From: Halobaculum roseum
GTDB taxonomy: Archaea > Halobacteriota > Halobacteria > Halobacteriales > Haloferacaceae
Assembly (NCBI RefSeq): GCF_019880245.1
Contig: NZ_CP082288.1
Location: 124,001-188,000 of the forward strand
Direction of reading: 5' to 3'
DNA: 64,000 nucleotides
Shown here: positions 18,168 to 26,709 of the stretch, piece after piece
Layout: every line of letters starts with the position of its first letter
Position numbering within the stretch: the stretch's first letter is position 1
Notes under the pieces: model-generated
Databases searched by the model: none
Told to the model about the DNA's origin: nothing
The model's input: the letters and a program-made list of their open reading frames with translations, nothing else
Program-made: the position numbers and the translations under genes

Positions 18168-20144
18168 TTACGAGAATTCGGATTGATCGAGTTCGGAACG
18201 GGAGGCGTGTCCGTTCTCGACACGCTCGGCGAACGCGTCCCAGGCGTCGCCCTGGGGCCACACCAGCATGTCTTGGTCGTCGAAGGTGTACCCCGCCTGG
18301 CGGAGCATTTGACGGGCACCCTCAACGTCGTACTCGTACGGCTCGGTCTCCCCGTGGAACGGCGTCAGGAGTGGTGTGAGGAGGTTCTGTCCCTCGATCA
18401 CCTCACCACGCCCACCGAGCGTGTTCTGGACGAATCCTTCCTTATCGAAGGCGTGACACAGCGCGACGCGGAACGTTTTGTCCCGGAACAGCGGAACGAG
18501 GTGGCTGAGGTGGACGTCCGTGGGGACGTAGTTGCGCGCGGTCTGTTTCTCGACGCCGCTCGCGCTCGCTGCGCGTTCGGCCTGCTGGTTCGAGACAGTC
18601 GTCCCGATAGCGTCGATGTCACCGGACTGCATGGCGCCGATGAGCGTCGAGACGTTGCCGACATTGGCGTGAACCATCTCGTCGATCCCGTCGCCGGGGA
18701 CGAAGTAGTCGCCGAGGAGTTCCTCCCGAACGTCGTCGTCCCACATCCAGTTGTTCTCGTGTTTCTCGAGCCTGAGCTCGGAGCCCTGCTCCCAGTTGAC
18801 GAACGAGAACGGGCCGGTTCCGACCGGGTTGTCGGGGTTGTACTCGGCGGGACTGTCGACGTCCTCCCAGCGGTGTTTCGGCACGATGGCGCTGCGGGCC
18901 ACCCGCTGGGTGAGGAACGCCGCGTCGGGTTCGGTGAGGTTGAACCTGACGCGACCGCCGCCGCTCTCCGACAGGATTTCGACGCTGTCGATCGTCCGGA
19001 CGAACGCCCCCTGCTGGGGTGCGTTGTACTCTTTGTACATCTCGACGCTGAACTTGACGTCGTCCGGACCGAACGACTCCCCGTCGTGCCACTCGACCCC
19101 TTCGCGGAGATCCATCTCGACGGTCGTGTCATCGACGACATCGGCGTTCGTCGCCAGCGCCGGGACGATCTCGAGCTCCGGCGAGGCGTCGAACAATCCG
19201 TCATAGACGTTGAGGAGGCGTTTCTCCTCCTGGCCACCGCTGGAGAACGGGAGGTTCGTCCCCTGCATCCCTGACGTGACGCCCTTGACCCAGGTGGTCG
19301 AGTCGCCCTGCGGCTGGAGGTTCACCTGCGTCCAGATGAACGAGTCTCGGGTCGTTCCGTTGCCCGGCGTCGGGACGTACCCCTCCCAGTCGGCGGTGTT
19401 GGCCACCGTGATGACCTCCGGGAAGTTCGCCGCGATGAGGTAGGCGTCCTCACTGAGTTTGCGCTGGATCTCGTGGCAGATCTCGGCGCGTGCCTCCACG
19501 TCACCGATCGTCTGCGCCTGCTCGTCGAGCAGTTCCGTGATCTCGTCGTTCTTGTAGTTGTAGTAGTTCCCGCCCGTCTCCGGGTGCGCGCGCATGAGGA
19601 ACGGGTTCGGATCCAGGCCACGCTGAGGGTCCGGACCGTGGAGGTTCATCGTCACCGGCACTGGGTGCCCGATATCTGCCCGCCAGAACTCGCCGTACCG
19701 AGTACTGGGTTGGACGGTGATCAGGTTCACCGGGACGCCGATGTCGTTGAATGATTGCTGAACCTGCAGCGCGAACTCGCGCATCCACGGTGTCTCCGCC
19801 TGCGCGAAGTGCGTATCGACCTCCGGCACGGACTGTCCTTCGACGGCCGTGTACTCGAACTGGATCGCCTCGTCGTTGACATCGACACCTTTCGTCTCGA
19901 CGGGCCACTCCTCCCAGAACCGTGTCTCGATGGATTCACCGCCTCCGTTACCACCACCGCCGCCGCCACCGCCACCGCCACCGTTGCCACCACCGCCACC
20001 GGTGTCGGTACCGTCACCGGATTGGTTCCCACCACATCCAGCCAGCCCGGCCATTCCCGCTGCACCCGCGATCCGCATGAATCGCCGGCGCGATGCGTTT
20101 CCAGTCGTCCCCGATTCGATCTCGAACGGCTTGTCCTGCGACAT
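18168..20144 (-). CDS. ABC transporter substrate-binding lipoprotein, family 5 (DppA/OppA-like)
   Basis: A 658-residue extracytoplasmic binding protein. A twin-arginine signal (ASRRRFMRIAGAAGMAG) runs into the lipobox LAGCGG. An extreme glycine-rich linker (about 20 Gly among a few Asn) follows before the family-5 solute-binding fold. The start MSQDKPFEIESG is preferred over an upstream in-frame ATG because it directly precedes a normal Tat signal and has AGGTGG just upstream. First gene of the operon SBP, DppB, DppC, fused ATPase. Family 5 proteins bind peptides, but also nickel, opines and oligosaccharides, so the ligand may be the island's substrate. Confidence 0.92.
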   Translation of the reverse strand: MSQDKPFEIESGTTGNASRRRFMRIAGAAGMAGLAGCGGNQSGDGTDTGGGGGNGGGGGGGGGGGNGGGESIETRFWEEWPVETKGVDVNDEAIQFEYTAVEGQSVPEVDTHFAQAETPWMREFALQVQQSFNDIGVPVNLITVQPSTRYGEFWRADIGHPVPVTMNLHGPDPQRGLDPNPFLMRAHPETGGNYYNYKNDEITELLDEQAQTIGDVEARAEICHEIQRKLSEDAYLIAANFPEVITVANTADWEGYVPTPGNGTTRDSFIWTQVNLQPQGDSTTWVKGVTSGMQGTNLPFSSGGQEEKRLLNVYDGLFDASPELEIVPALATNADVVDDTTVEMDLREGVEWHDGESFGPDDVKFSVEMYKEYNAPQQGAFVRTIDSVEILSESGGGRVRFNLTEPDAAFLTQRVARSAIVPKHRWEDVDSPAEYNPDNPVGTGPFSFVNWEQGSELRLEKHENNWMWDDDVREELLGDYFVPGDGIDEMVHANVGNVSTLIGAMQSGDIDAIGTTVSNQQAERAASASGVEKQTARNYVPTDVHLSHLVPLFRDKTFRVALCHAFDKEGFVQNTLGGRGEVIEGQNLLTPLLTPFHGETEPYEYDVEGARQMLRQAGYTFDDQDMLVWPQGDAWDAFAERVENGHASRSELDQSEFS

Positions 20145-20208
20145 ACCACCTGATCGAATAGGCGGTATCTGCCTCAACCTATTCCCGATGGCCTCCAATA
20201 TGCATCAT

Positions 20209-20219
20209 CCTTTATTAGG
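20209..20219 (-). promoter_or_regulatory. TATA-like box of the Dpp-type operon
   Basis: CCTAATAAAGG on the minus strand lies about 65-75 nt before the binding-protein ATG, leaving a leader of about 40 nt that carries AGGTGG close to the start. Identified by inspection. Confidence 0.4.
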
Positions 20220-20366
20220 CATGCCGGGAGCGACGGGAGTGACTCGTTTGGTTCCGCCGAGCTAACCGTCATATGGAAACTCAGAATCACAATGGAAATG
20301 TAACATGAAGTAGCGGGGCTCTACACCGATACCGATCACTACTCGGTCGATCAGATCTCGGACCGA

Positions 20367-21035
20367 TTAGTTCTCCTTCGTGTTCCCTGCTGATTCACTT
20401 CCCGACCCCGAGAAGACGAGGTCGAACAGCCGCTGCTCCGCGAGCCGGAGCCGTTCGCTGAGTGTCGACTGTGCGATATCGAGTTCCGCGGCGATGTCAT
20501 CCGCCGACGCCTTTCGCGGAACGTCGAAGTAGCCGAGCCTGTGAGCGGTTTGTAGGACAGTAAGCTGTTCCTGCGAGAGTTCGTTCCGCAGGACGCGCCC
20601 GAGTTGCCCGCTGCCGAACGGTTCGCCGGTGGTTTCGACTTGATTGACGCTTAACAGCTCGAACCGTCCGAACTGTTCCTCGATTTGCTCCGCGAGCGCT
20701 CGAAACGATTCCCACTCCTTGACGGTGACAACTCCCTCGAACGAGTCGTGGTGGAGCTGGAGTCGATTGGGGATCGCCCTTCCACGTAAGATTACTCCGA
20801 GGAGGAACGGATAGGGTTCCTGGGCGACGACGGTCAGTCGATAGCTCGCGTTGTCGACGGTCGGGCCCGATACTCGTTCGTGGTGAAACAGCTCCACCCG
20901 CGAGAGTTCCCCCGTCACCGATTCCGGATCGAATTGAGACCGTGACGTGACGAGTAGCGACTCGATCCAGTTGCCTTCGTCCGCGTAGAACGCGTTCTCG
21001 AACTCGATCCGTTCTCCGTCCGGGATCCGTTCCAT
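20367..21035 (-). CDS. Bat-type HTH transcriptional regulator
   Basis: A 222-residue regulator with the C-terminal HTH of bacterio-opsin-activator type: ELSQEQLTVLQTAHRLGYFD then ASADDIAAELDIAQSTLSERLRLAEQRL. It lies upstream of and in the same direction as the Dpp operon and is the obvious candidate regulator for the island. The conserved-looking N-terminal frame (IEFRTDASGVVRDL) continues about 19 codons upstream of the first ATG to an in-frame TGA, with no ATG, GTG or TTG, so the true start may be atypical. Confidence 0.85.
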   Translation of the reverse strand: MERIPDGERIEFENAFYADEGNWIESLLVTSRSQFDPESVTGELSRVELFHHERVSGPTVDNASYRLTVVAQEPYPFLLGVILRGRAIPNRLQLHHDSFEGVVTVKEWESFRALAEQIEEQFGRFELLSVNQVETTGEPFGSGQLGRVLRNELSQEQLTVLQTAHRLGYFDVPRKASADDIAAELDIAQSTLSERLRLAEQRLFDLVFSGSGSESAGNTKEN

Positions 21036-21355
21036 GAGATCCCGGACGACCCCGGACGCATCTGTCCGAAACTCGATTCGAAGGATACCAGATCACCACC
21101 CAGGGTGTATTGAGCCTTCCCACGACCTATATATAAAATTTGGTTAGAGGTCTAATATTGGCGGAGCGCGGCGCTGAGCCTCCGTTCCCAGCGAGTGACG
21201 ACTGAACGGGCGGCGAGAACAGCACGGAATCCGGAGTCATGTCATTCTGATGTCTGTTTCGGTGGCAGGCGGATGAACCAATCGAAGGTACAGTCCTTCT
21301 CTCACTCAGGGGCGGAGTACTGTTATTGTGTAGCACTGTGCAAACACTGGTAGTT
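21036..21355. other. Divergent promoter region between the Bat-type regulator and aconitase
   Basis: AT-rich in the left third (ctatatataaaatttggtta), with a TATA-like TGTTATTG about 30 nt before the aconitase ATG. No gene is convincing apart from the possible N-terminal extension of the regulator. Confidence 0.45.
21127..21138 (-). promoter_or_regulatory. TATA-like box upstream of the Bat-type regulator
   Basis: On the minus strand the sequence reads TTTTATATATAG. Transcription would be expected to start near 21105, about 70 nt before the first ATG of the regulator but close to the point where its extended reading frame opens. This supports a start upstream of that ATG. Confidence 0.45.
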
Positions 21356-23323
21356 ATGGACGGGACACTGACGGAGAAAGTGTTAGAAGACCACCTCGTT
21401 GACGGCGAGATAGCGACGGGCGAGGAGATCGGTATCACGGTCGACCAAACCATCGCTCACGACCTGACCGGGACGATGGCGTGGCTTCAGTTCGAGGCGC
21501 TCGGCCTCGACGAGGTACAGGTCGAGGTCGCTGGCCAACACTGCGACCACCAGACCTACCAACCGGATTTCAAGGTGTCCGACGATCATCGGTTCCTCCG
21601 TTCCGCGGCGGGCACCTTCGGCGCCTACTTTGCGAGACCGGGGACCGGGATCCTCCATCAAGTTCACAAAGAGAACTTCACGGCGCCCGGGAAGACCCTT
21701 ATCGGCGCCGATTCGCACACGCCGACCGCTGGTGGTCTCGGTTGTCTCGGGATCGGCACCGGCGGACTCGACGTAGCCACCGCGATGGGCGGCGCACCGT
21801 ATTATCTCGACGTGCCCGAAGTTGTCAACGTTCGCCTACAGGGCGAGCTTCCCGAGTGGTCGACGGCGAAAGACGTCATCCTCGAACTCCTCCGCCGGTT
21901 CTCGGTCAAACACGGCGTCGGTAAAGTGTTCGAATACACCGGTCCGGGCGTCAAGGCCCTCTCAGCCCACGAGCGCACCGTTATCGCCAATATGGGCACG
22001 GAACTCGGTGCGACCAGCTCCGTTTTCCCGACGGACGAGCGAACGAAGGAGTTCTTCGAGCGCCTCGGCCGGCCCGAAGACTACGTAGAACTGACCCCTG
22101 ACGACGACGCGGAGTACGACGACGAGGTCGTGGTTGATCTCTCGGAGATCGAACCCTTGATCGCCTGCCCGTCCATGCCCGATAACGTCGTGCCGGTCCG
22201 GGACGTTGCGGGGAAAGAGACCGAACAGGTACTCGTCGGCTCCTGCACCAACGGCGCATACGAAGACATCCTTCCCGTCGCGAAGATGTTCCAGGACCGC
22301 GAGGTCGCCAAGCGGACGGAGACGATCATCGCGCCTGGCTCGAAACAGGCCGCAGAGATGCTGGCACGGAACGGCTTCACGGCCGAGTTGATGGCCGCAG
22401 GCGTCAATTTCTCCGAGGCGACGTGTGGAGCCTGTATCGGGGCCGGCCATGTCCCCGCTTCCGACACCGTGAGCGTACGTACGTTCAATCGCAACTTCGA
22501 GGGGCGGTCCGGGATGGAAGACGACGTGGTCTACCTCTGCTCGCCCGAGGTGGCCGCGGCGACGGCTCTCAGAGGGGAGATCACGGATCCGCGTGACTTG
22601 GCTGACGACCTCGACGACTTGGAGGCACCGGGATTCGAGTACCCTGAGCGCTATATCGGCGCCAGCGAGTCGGACATCATCATGCCCGAGCAGGCCGTTG
22701 ACGACGGGCTCGTCAAGGGGCCGAACATCGACGAGGTCCCCTTGAAGGACCCGCTCGGCAGCGATCTGGCGGGACCGGCGCTCCTGAAAATGCCGGACAA
22801 TATCACGACCGACCACATCATCCCGGCGACACAGGAGGTGTCGGTATACCGCTCGAACGTGCCCAAGCTTTCGGAGTTCACGCTCAAGCGGGTTGACGAG
22901 ACGTTTGCTGCCCGCGCCGCGGAGGCCGACGGCGGCTTCCTCGTTGCCGGGGAGAACTATGGCCAAGGGTCATCGCGGGAGCACGCCGCGCTCTGTCCGA
23001 TGTATCTCGGAATTCACGGAGTCCTCGCACGGTCGTTCGCCCGCATTCACAAGTCGAACCTGATCAACTTCGGCCTACTCCCGTTGACCATCGACGAGGA
23101 GACGTATGAGAATATCGAGCAGGGCGACGACATCGAACTCGTCGATGACGCGCTTGCGGTGGTCGAGAGCGGTCAGCAGACGTTCACGGTCCGAGTGAAC
23201 AACAGCTGGGAAGCGAACGCCCATCTGGACGCCAACGAGCGTGAACGCGAACTGCTCGCTGCGGGCGGGAAACTTCCGCACACGCGGCGAGAGTTCGCCG
23301 ACGGCGTTGACGAGGAGTCGTAG
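21356..23323 (+). CDS. Aconitate hydratase family protein
   Basis: A 655-residue monomeric aconitase of the archaeal type. It interconverts citrate and isocitrate, or homologous 2-methyl-branched acids. The three Fe-S cysteines are seen in VGSCTNGAYED and EATCGACIGAG. Also present are the substrate-loop SHTPTAGGLGCLGIG and the swivelling-domain motif ENYGQGSSREHAALCP. The start MDGTLTEKV fits the family; an upstream ATG would add ten unrelated residues. Haloarchaea already need one TCA-cycle aconitase. Its place here, with PrpF-like and PrpB-like enzymes, suggests a paralogue working on a branched acid, but it could be the housekeeping enzyme. Confidence 0.93.
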   Translation: MDGTLTEKVLEDHLVDGEIATGEEIGITVDQTIAHDLTGTMAWLQFEALGLDEVQVEVAGQHCDHQTYQPDFKVSDDHRFLRSAAGTFGAYFARPGTGILHQVHKENFTAPGKTLIGADSHTPTAGGLGCLGIGTGGLDVATAMGGAPYYLDVPEVVNVRLQGELPEWSTAKDVILELLRRFSVKHGVGKVFEYTGPGVKALSAHERTVIANMGTELGATSSVFPTDERTKEFFERLGRPEDYVELTPDDDAEYDDEVVVDLSEIEPLIACPSMPDNVVPVRDVAGKETEQVLVGSCTNGAYEDILPVAKMFQDREVAKRTETIIAPGSKQAAEMLARNGFTAELMAAGVNFSEATCGACIGAGHVPASDTVSVRTFNRNFEGRSGMEDDVVYLCSPEVAAATALRGEITDPRDLADDLDDLEAPGFEYPERYIGASESDIIMPEQAVDDGLVKGPNIDEVPLKDPLGSDLAGPALLKMPDNITTDHIIPATQEVSVYRSNVPKLSEFTLKRVDETFAARAAEADGGFLVAGENYGQGSSREHAALCPMYLGIHGVLARSFARIHKSNLINFGLLPLTIDEETYENIEQGDDIELVDDALAVVESGQQTFTVRVNNSWEANAHLDANERERELLAAGGKLPHTRREFADGVDEES

Positions 23324-23741
23324 GGTACCCTCCGGCAGACGGCGCCGGATGGTTTTACTCCCGGTTCGCCATTACCGTGCTCACGTGTACACTACCCCAC
23401 GCTACTCCCTCGGCGCTACCCGCCTGGATTGAGGCCGGAAACTCTCCCTCGTAAACGCTGAATTCGTCGCGTACCCCGGATATTGGAAGTCGGTGTCCAT
23501 GTTGCTTCACCGAGGGCGGCGACCACCCTGGATCCACTTGCGCTTAGTATATTAAGCAAAAGTGGATTAAGATAGCGGCTACATTGCCCATTTTCGACGG
23601 TATACGGCTTGAATCCGTGAATATCTGGGTCACCCCGCACATATAAACCATATATCGTTATACCAAATTTGACTTATTCCGGCGAGCACGCTGGAGATGG
23701 GGTCGCCGTCGTGAGACACTGTGATAGGGCCCCGCGCCGGA
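23324..23741. other. AT-rich intergenic region
   Basis: A 418-nt gap between convergent genes, containing the 34-bp palindrome and a run of AT-rich sequence (acatataaaccatatatcgt) at about 23639-23658. It stands out from the GC-rich surroundings. No coding sequence is supported. Confidence 0.4.
23533..23566. repeat. 34-bp interrupted palindrome
   Basis: Outer arms TCCACTT (23533-23539) and AAGTGGA (23560-23566), inner arms GCTTA and TAAGC, with a 6-nt loop and a 2-nt mismatch between arm pairs. It sits in an AT-rich gap about 210 nt after the aconitase stop. It could be an operator, a processed RNA hairpin or a transposon end; nothing nearby identifies which. Confidence 0.7.
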
Positions 23742-24740
23742 TCAGCGGAGATCGACCGCACAGCCCTCGTCAGCGCTCTCGTACAGCGCGTCGATCACTC
23801 GCATCGTCGCGATCGCGTTCTCGCCGTCGGTCAGCGGCGTCGTGTCGTTGGCGACACAGTCGGCGAAGTGTTCCACCTCGAGTCGGTACTGATCCGTCGG
23901 GTCGAACGTCTCCACGGCGTGCCTGCCGTCTATCTCGTACTCGAGTGACACCGACTCGTCGACGGGCGCGTCGAACGCTCGCTCGACCGCGATCCAGCCG
24001 TTCGTCGCGTCGATCCGATATCGCTGGACGAGCTGGGTGTCGAACCCGGAGGCGACGCGCGCCGAGCGGCCGTCGTCGTATTCGAGCACCCCCGCCAACT
24101 CCGTGTCGACGCCGGCGTCCCTGGTATCGTTGGTGTGGGCGTACGCCCGGTCGGGATCGCCGAGGACCGCTCTCGTGAGTGATACGGGGTAACAACCGAC
24201 GTCCATCAGCGATCCCCCGGCGAGATCCGGACGCAGACGGACGTCGTTCGGCCGGTCGTACAGCGGGAACCGGAACGTCGAGGTCACCGTACGAACGTCC
24301 GCGAGGTCGTCGACGACGAGATCGAGCACCCGTTCGGTCCGCGGGTGGTACCGGTACATGAATCCCTCCATGAGGGTGACGTCTCGTTGCTCACAGTGGT
24401 CGACGACCGCACGCGCCTCCGACGTGTCGACCGCCAGCGGCTTCTCACAGAGCACGTCGAGCCCGGCGTCGGCCGCGCGCTTCGTCCACTCGGCGTGGAG
24501 TCCGTTGGGAAGCGGGACGTACACTGCATCGAGATCCTCGTCGGCCAGCAGTTCCTCGTACGAACCGTAACTCCGCGGGATCGATTCCTCCGCCGCGAAC
24601 TCGCGGGCGCGCTCGCAGTCCCGGGACGCGACCGCCTCGACCGTGTGCTCGCTCCCCCGGATTCCCGGTATTACCGCCGTTCGGGCGATCCCGGCGGTGC
24701 CGAGCACGCCGAACGCGAGTCGGCGCGAGGAGTCCGTCAT
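23742..24740 (-). CDS. Gfo/Idh/MocA family oxidoreductase
   Basis: A 332-residue NAD(P)-dependent sugar-type dehydrogenase. The Rossmann motif is GVLGTAGIART near the N-terminus. The family's CEKPLAVDTSEA contains the catalytic-site Lys, and the DVGCYPVSLTR segment leads into the C-terminal alpha/beta domain. Relatives act on xylose, inositol, glucose and scyllo-inosose, and MEGFMYRYHPR resembles D-xylose dehydrogenase-like members. The ATG chosen directly precedes the Rossmann strand; the longer frame upstream is made from tandem repeats. No sugar-pathway neighbour indicates the substrate. Confidence 0.87.
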   Translation of the reverse strand: MTDSSRRLAFGVLGTAGIARTAVIPGIRGSEHTVEAVASRDCERAREFAAEESIPRSYGSYEELLADEDLDAVYVPLPNGLHAEWTKRAADAGLDVLCEKPLAVDTSEARAVVDHCEQRDVTLMEGFMYRYHPRTERVLDLVVDDLADVRTVTSTFRFPLYDRPNDVRLRPDLAGGSLMDVGCYPVSLTRAVLGDPDRAYAHTNDTRDAGVDTELAGVLEYDDGRSARVASGFDTQLVQRYRIDATNGWIAVERAFDAPVDESVSLEYEIDGRHAVETFDPTDQYRLEVEHFADCVANDTTPLTDGENAIATMRVIDALYESADEGCAVDLR

Positions 24741-24760
24741 CCCCGAGTCACCTCCAGCGG

Positions 24761-24829
24761 ACGCGACGAGTCCCGGCGCGCGAACGCGACGAGTCCCGGC
24801 GCGCGAACGCGACGGTTCCCGCGCTCGCA
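24761..24829. repeat. Three tandem 23-bp repeats upstream of the Gfo/Idh gene
   Basis: Two identical copies of ACGCGACGAGTCCCGGCGCG plus CGA (24761-24783 and 24784-24806) are followed by a diverged third copy (24807-24829). The period of 23 is not a multiple of three, so it is not a protein repeat. The array ends 20 bp before the start codon, where regulatory sites or slippage products are both possible. Confidence 0.8.
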
Positions 24830-25195
24830 ACGCGGTCACCTCCGCCCCGCCCCGCCGTTTCGGCCGTGTCGCACTCCGTATCGGCCCGTGATGTGCATCC
24901 GCTCGTGGAACCGGTTGTGAGAACCATTATCGAGATCACTTCTCGGTAGCGTATCGTACCGATCATCGTGATAAGATGTTTGTGGAACCGTTAAGCCGAG
25001 CCGTTCGGTCGTCGAGCGGTTCCTGGGTCGTTCGGGCGATTCAACGGATGGATACAGCAGTGTAACCAATGGATATGTCTTCTCTGAACTGATATCCAAA
25101 CCGATCTCTCTCGGAGGTTTGCTCCGGGTACGCTTTCGAACTATCACGGATGTCGCGCTCCCCGTCCGGTAAAACGCATTCCCACGAGGTTGGTT

Positions 25196-25536
25196 TCAGT
25201 TTCGTCCGTTGGGACGGTCGACGCCTTCTGCGGCCTCGATCTCGCCTGTTTTCTCGACCTCGTCGAACAGCTCTCGGTATGCATCGGGTTCGAAGAGGTT
25301 GTTCCGATCGAACAGTTCGCGGGCAGCGTCGGTCAGCTGAACGAATCGGTATGGTTGGCCCCGTTCGAGACCACCTCGCGAACGATGCCGCAGCCTCGAA
25401 CTCCGATGACGGGGTCGATACGTTCCTGATGGACGATATTCTGGATGTATCGGAGTTCTTCACGACGAAATTCAAGTTGCTGGTCAGCTACGCGGACCAT
25501 ATCGTGGGGGTGTACGAACACTTCCTTGGCGGGCAC
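25196..25536 (-). pseudogene. Frameshifted winged-helix regulator remnant
   Basis: The C-terminal frame reads GQPYRFVQLTDAARELFDRN, continuing NLFEPDAYRELFDEVEK, and ends at TGA. This is the typical tail of a haloarchaeal winged-helix regulator. Upstream, the plausible continuation (REELRYIQNIVHQERIDPVI) lies in another phase, so at least one frameshift separates them, around 25335-25350. No full HTH domain can be assembled. The upstream part overlaps a competing plus-strand frame, so only the tail is well supported. Confidence 0.45.
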
Positions 25537-25750
25537 GCGTGGGAAGGAGGCTACATCGATCAGCCGACCTATCGGGACCGGACACGAGCGTTTTATCGTG
25601 CCTACGAGACTGAGGAGGGACAGTACTCTGCGTACGACGGGATGTTTTGCACACTATCTCCTCTCGATGGAGCGGGTGGACCGTGCGTACACGTGGACGA
25701 CGCCCGCGGAACTTCGTGACCATGTCGAGGACGCCTACGCGTCAGACTGA
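25429..25750 (+). pseudogene. Decayed gene of unknown family
   Basis: One frame reads ADHIVGVYEHFLGGHAWEGG, then YIDQPTYRDRTRAFYRAYET. After a shift near 25640-25650 a second frame continues as FAHYLLSMERVDRAYTWTTP and ends in TGA. Both pieces have ordinary amino-acid composition, which suggests one former protein interrupted by a frameshift. I do not recognise the family. The first 100 nt overlap the minus-strand regulator remnant; at most one of the two can be genuine there. Confidence 0.35.
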
Positions 25751-25819
25751 TCGCGGGAGTGACCGAGAGCGGAGCCGGACCGCGGTAGCGACGGCCCACC
25801 GCACCCGCTGTGTGTGCCG

Positions 25820-25963
25820 CTACGCGCCTTCCTGGAGGAACCGGCCCTCCTGTTCGTATATCGAGACCAACTCCTGGAGAAATTCCTCGATGGTCTCGTC
25901 CTCCTCGCAGTGCTCCTCGATGCGCTCCACGAGGTCGTCGTTGAGTTCGATCGTCTTACCCAT
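25820..25963 (-). CDS. Small acidic haloarchaeal protein (DUF7557-like)
   Basis: A 47-residue protein, MGKTIELNDDLVERIEEHCE and onward, ending in LVSIYEQEGRFLQEGA. The short strand, then helix-helix pattern resembles the ribbon-helix-helix-like haloarchaeal small proteins often found as antitoxin-like or regulatory partners. The ATG begins the conserved part; a longer upstream frame is not convincing. No toxin-like neighbour is visible: the next genes are the decayed locus and an acidic protein of unknown role. Confidence 0.7.
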   Translation of the reverse strand: MGKTIELNDDLVERIEEHCEEDETIEEFLQELVSIYEQEGRFLQEGA

Positions 25964-26091
25964 GGATAGTTGTTCGCGCGGCAAGATGTTAAACCCCGTT
26001 CCGAATCCGGACCGTCGAGAGACGACGGCCAACGGTCCCGGCGACTGACCATGAGCGGCCGATATTCGCCTTGCGATGGTCCACCCTCCGG

Positions 26092-26556
26092 TCACTCCTC
26101 GGGCGACTCGTCGTCGAACGTCTCATCGGTCCACGGTTCCTCGACGCCGCTGTCGGCGTCCCAGTCGAGATACGCGTCGTCGAGCGTCTCGACCACCAGA
26201 TCGCACAGCTCCGCGAGTTCGGTTTCCGCGCTGTCGGCCAGATCGGCGTCGATATCCCGGGTTGGAGCGATCGTCGGAACCTCGTGTCGGATCCGCCCCT
26301 CGGTCGGGTCCCAGAAGAAGTCTACCTCCTCGAAGCAACCGGCATCCGCGAGCAAGGTGATCTCCGATTCGGTCAGGTCCGTGTACTCGGTCCACTCGTG
26401 GAACGCATCCGACCACGCGCCGTCGGCGAGCGCCCCCTCCAGTTCGGCCCGACGGAGGTCGCCGTCCGAGTCGCTCACCTCGTCGGCGCCGAGGACGCTC
26501 GGCACCGGTCGGTTCGTCAGATCGGGCTGAGCGGGCGTCTCGACATCGAGCACCAT
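26092..26556 (-). CDS. Acidic haloarchaeal protein of unknown function
   Basis: A 154-residue, strongly acidic protein with no membrane segment. It contains AWSDAFHEWTEYTDLTESEI, FFWDPTEGRIRHEVPTIAPT and a Glu/Asp-rich C-terminus. Codon use matches neighbours, which supports real coding. No family is recognised. It may be cytosolic. Confidence 0.65.
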   Translation of the reverse strand: MVLDVETPAQPDLTNRPVPSVLGADEVSDSDGDLRRAELEGALADGAWSDAFHEWTEYTDLTESEITLLADAGCFEEVDFFWDPTEGRIRHEVPTIAPTRDIDADLADSAETELAELCDLVVETLDDAYLDWDADSGVEEPWTDETFDDESPEE

Positions 26557-26709
26557 ACCGGAGGGTACGTCGACATCGCTGATAAATGTCGACGTAGTAT
26601 CACGGAGACACGCGGCCGTCGGTGTGAATTCTTCAGTGGTACCGAGGCTGTTTCGGCCGACGCGAACGATCGGGCCGCTTGATCGACGCTCCTGACGCGA
26701 GATCGGAGC

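Noticed and set aside
19849-20265. Proline-rich frame opposite the glycine-rich linker of the binding protein
   Set aside because: The poly-Pro is just the antisense of the poly-Gly codons.
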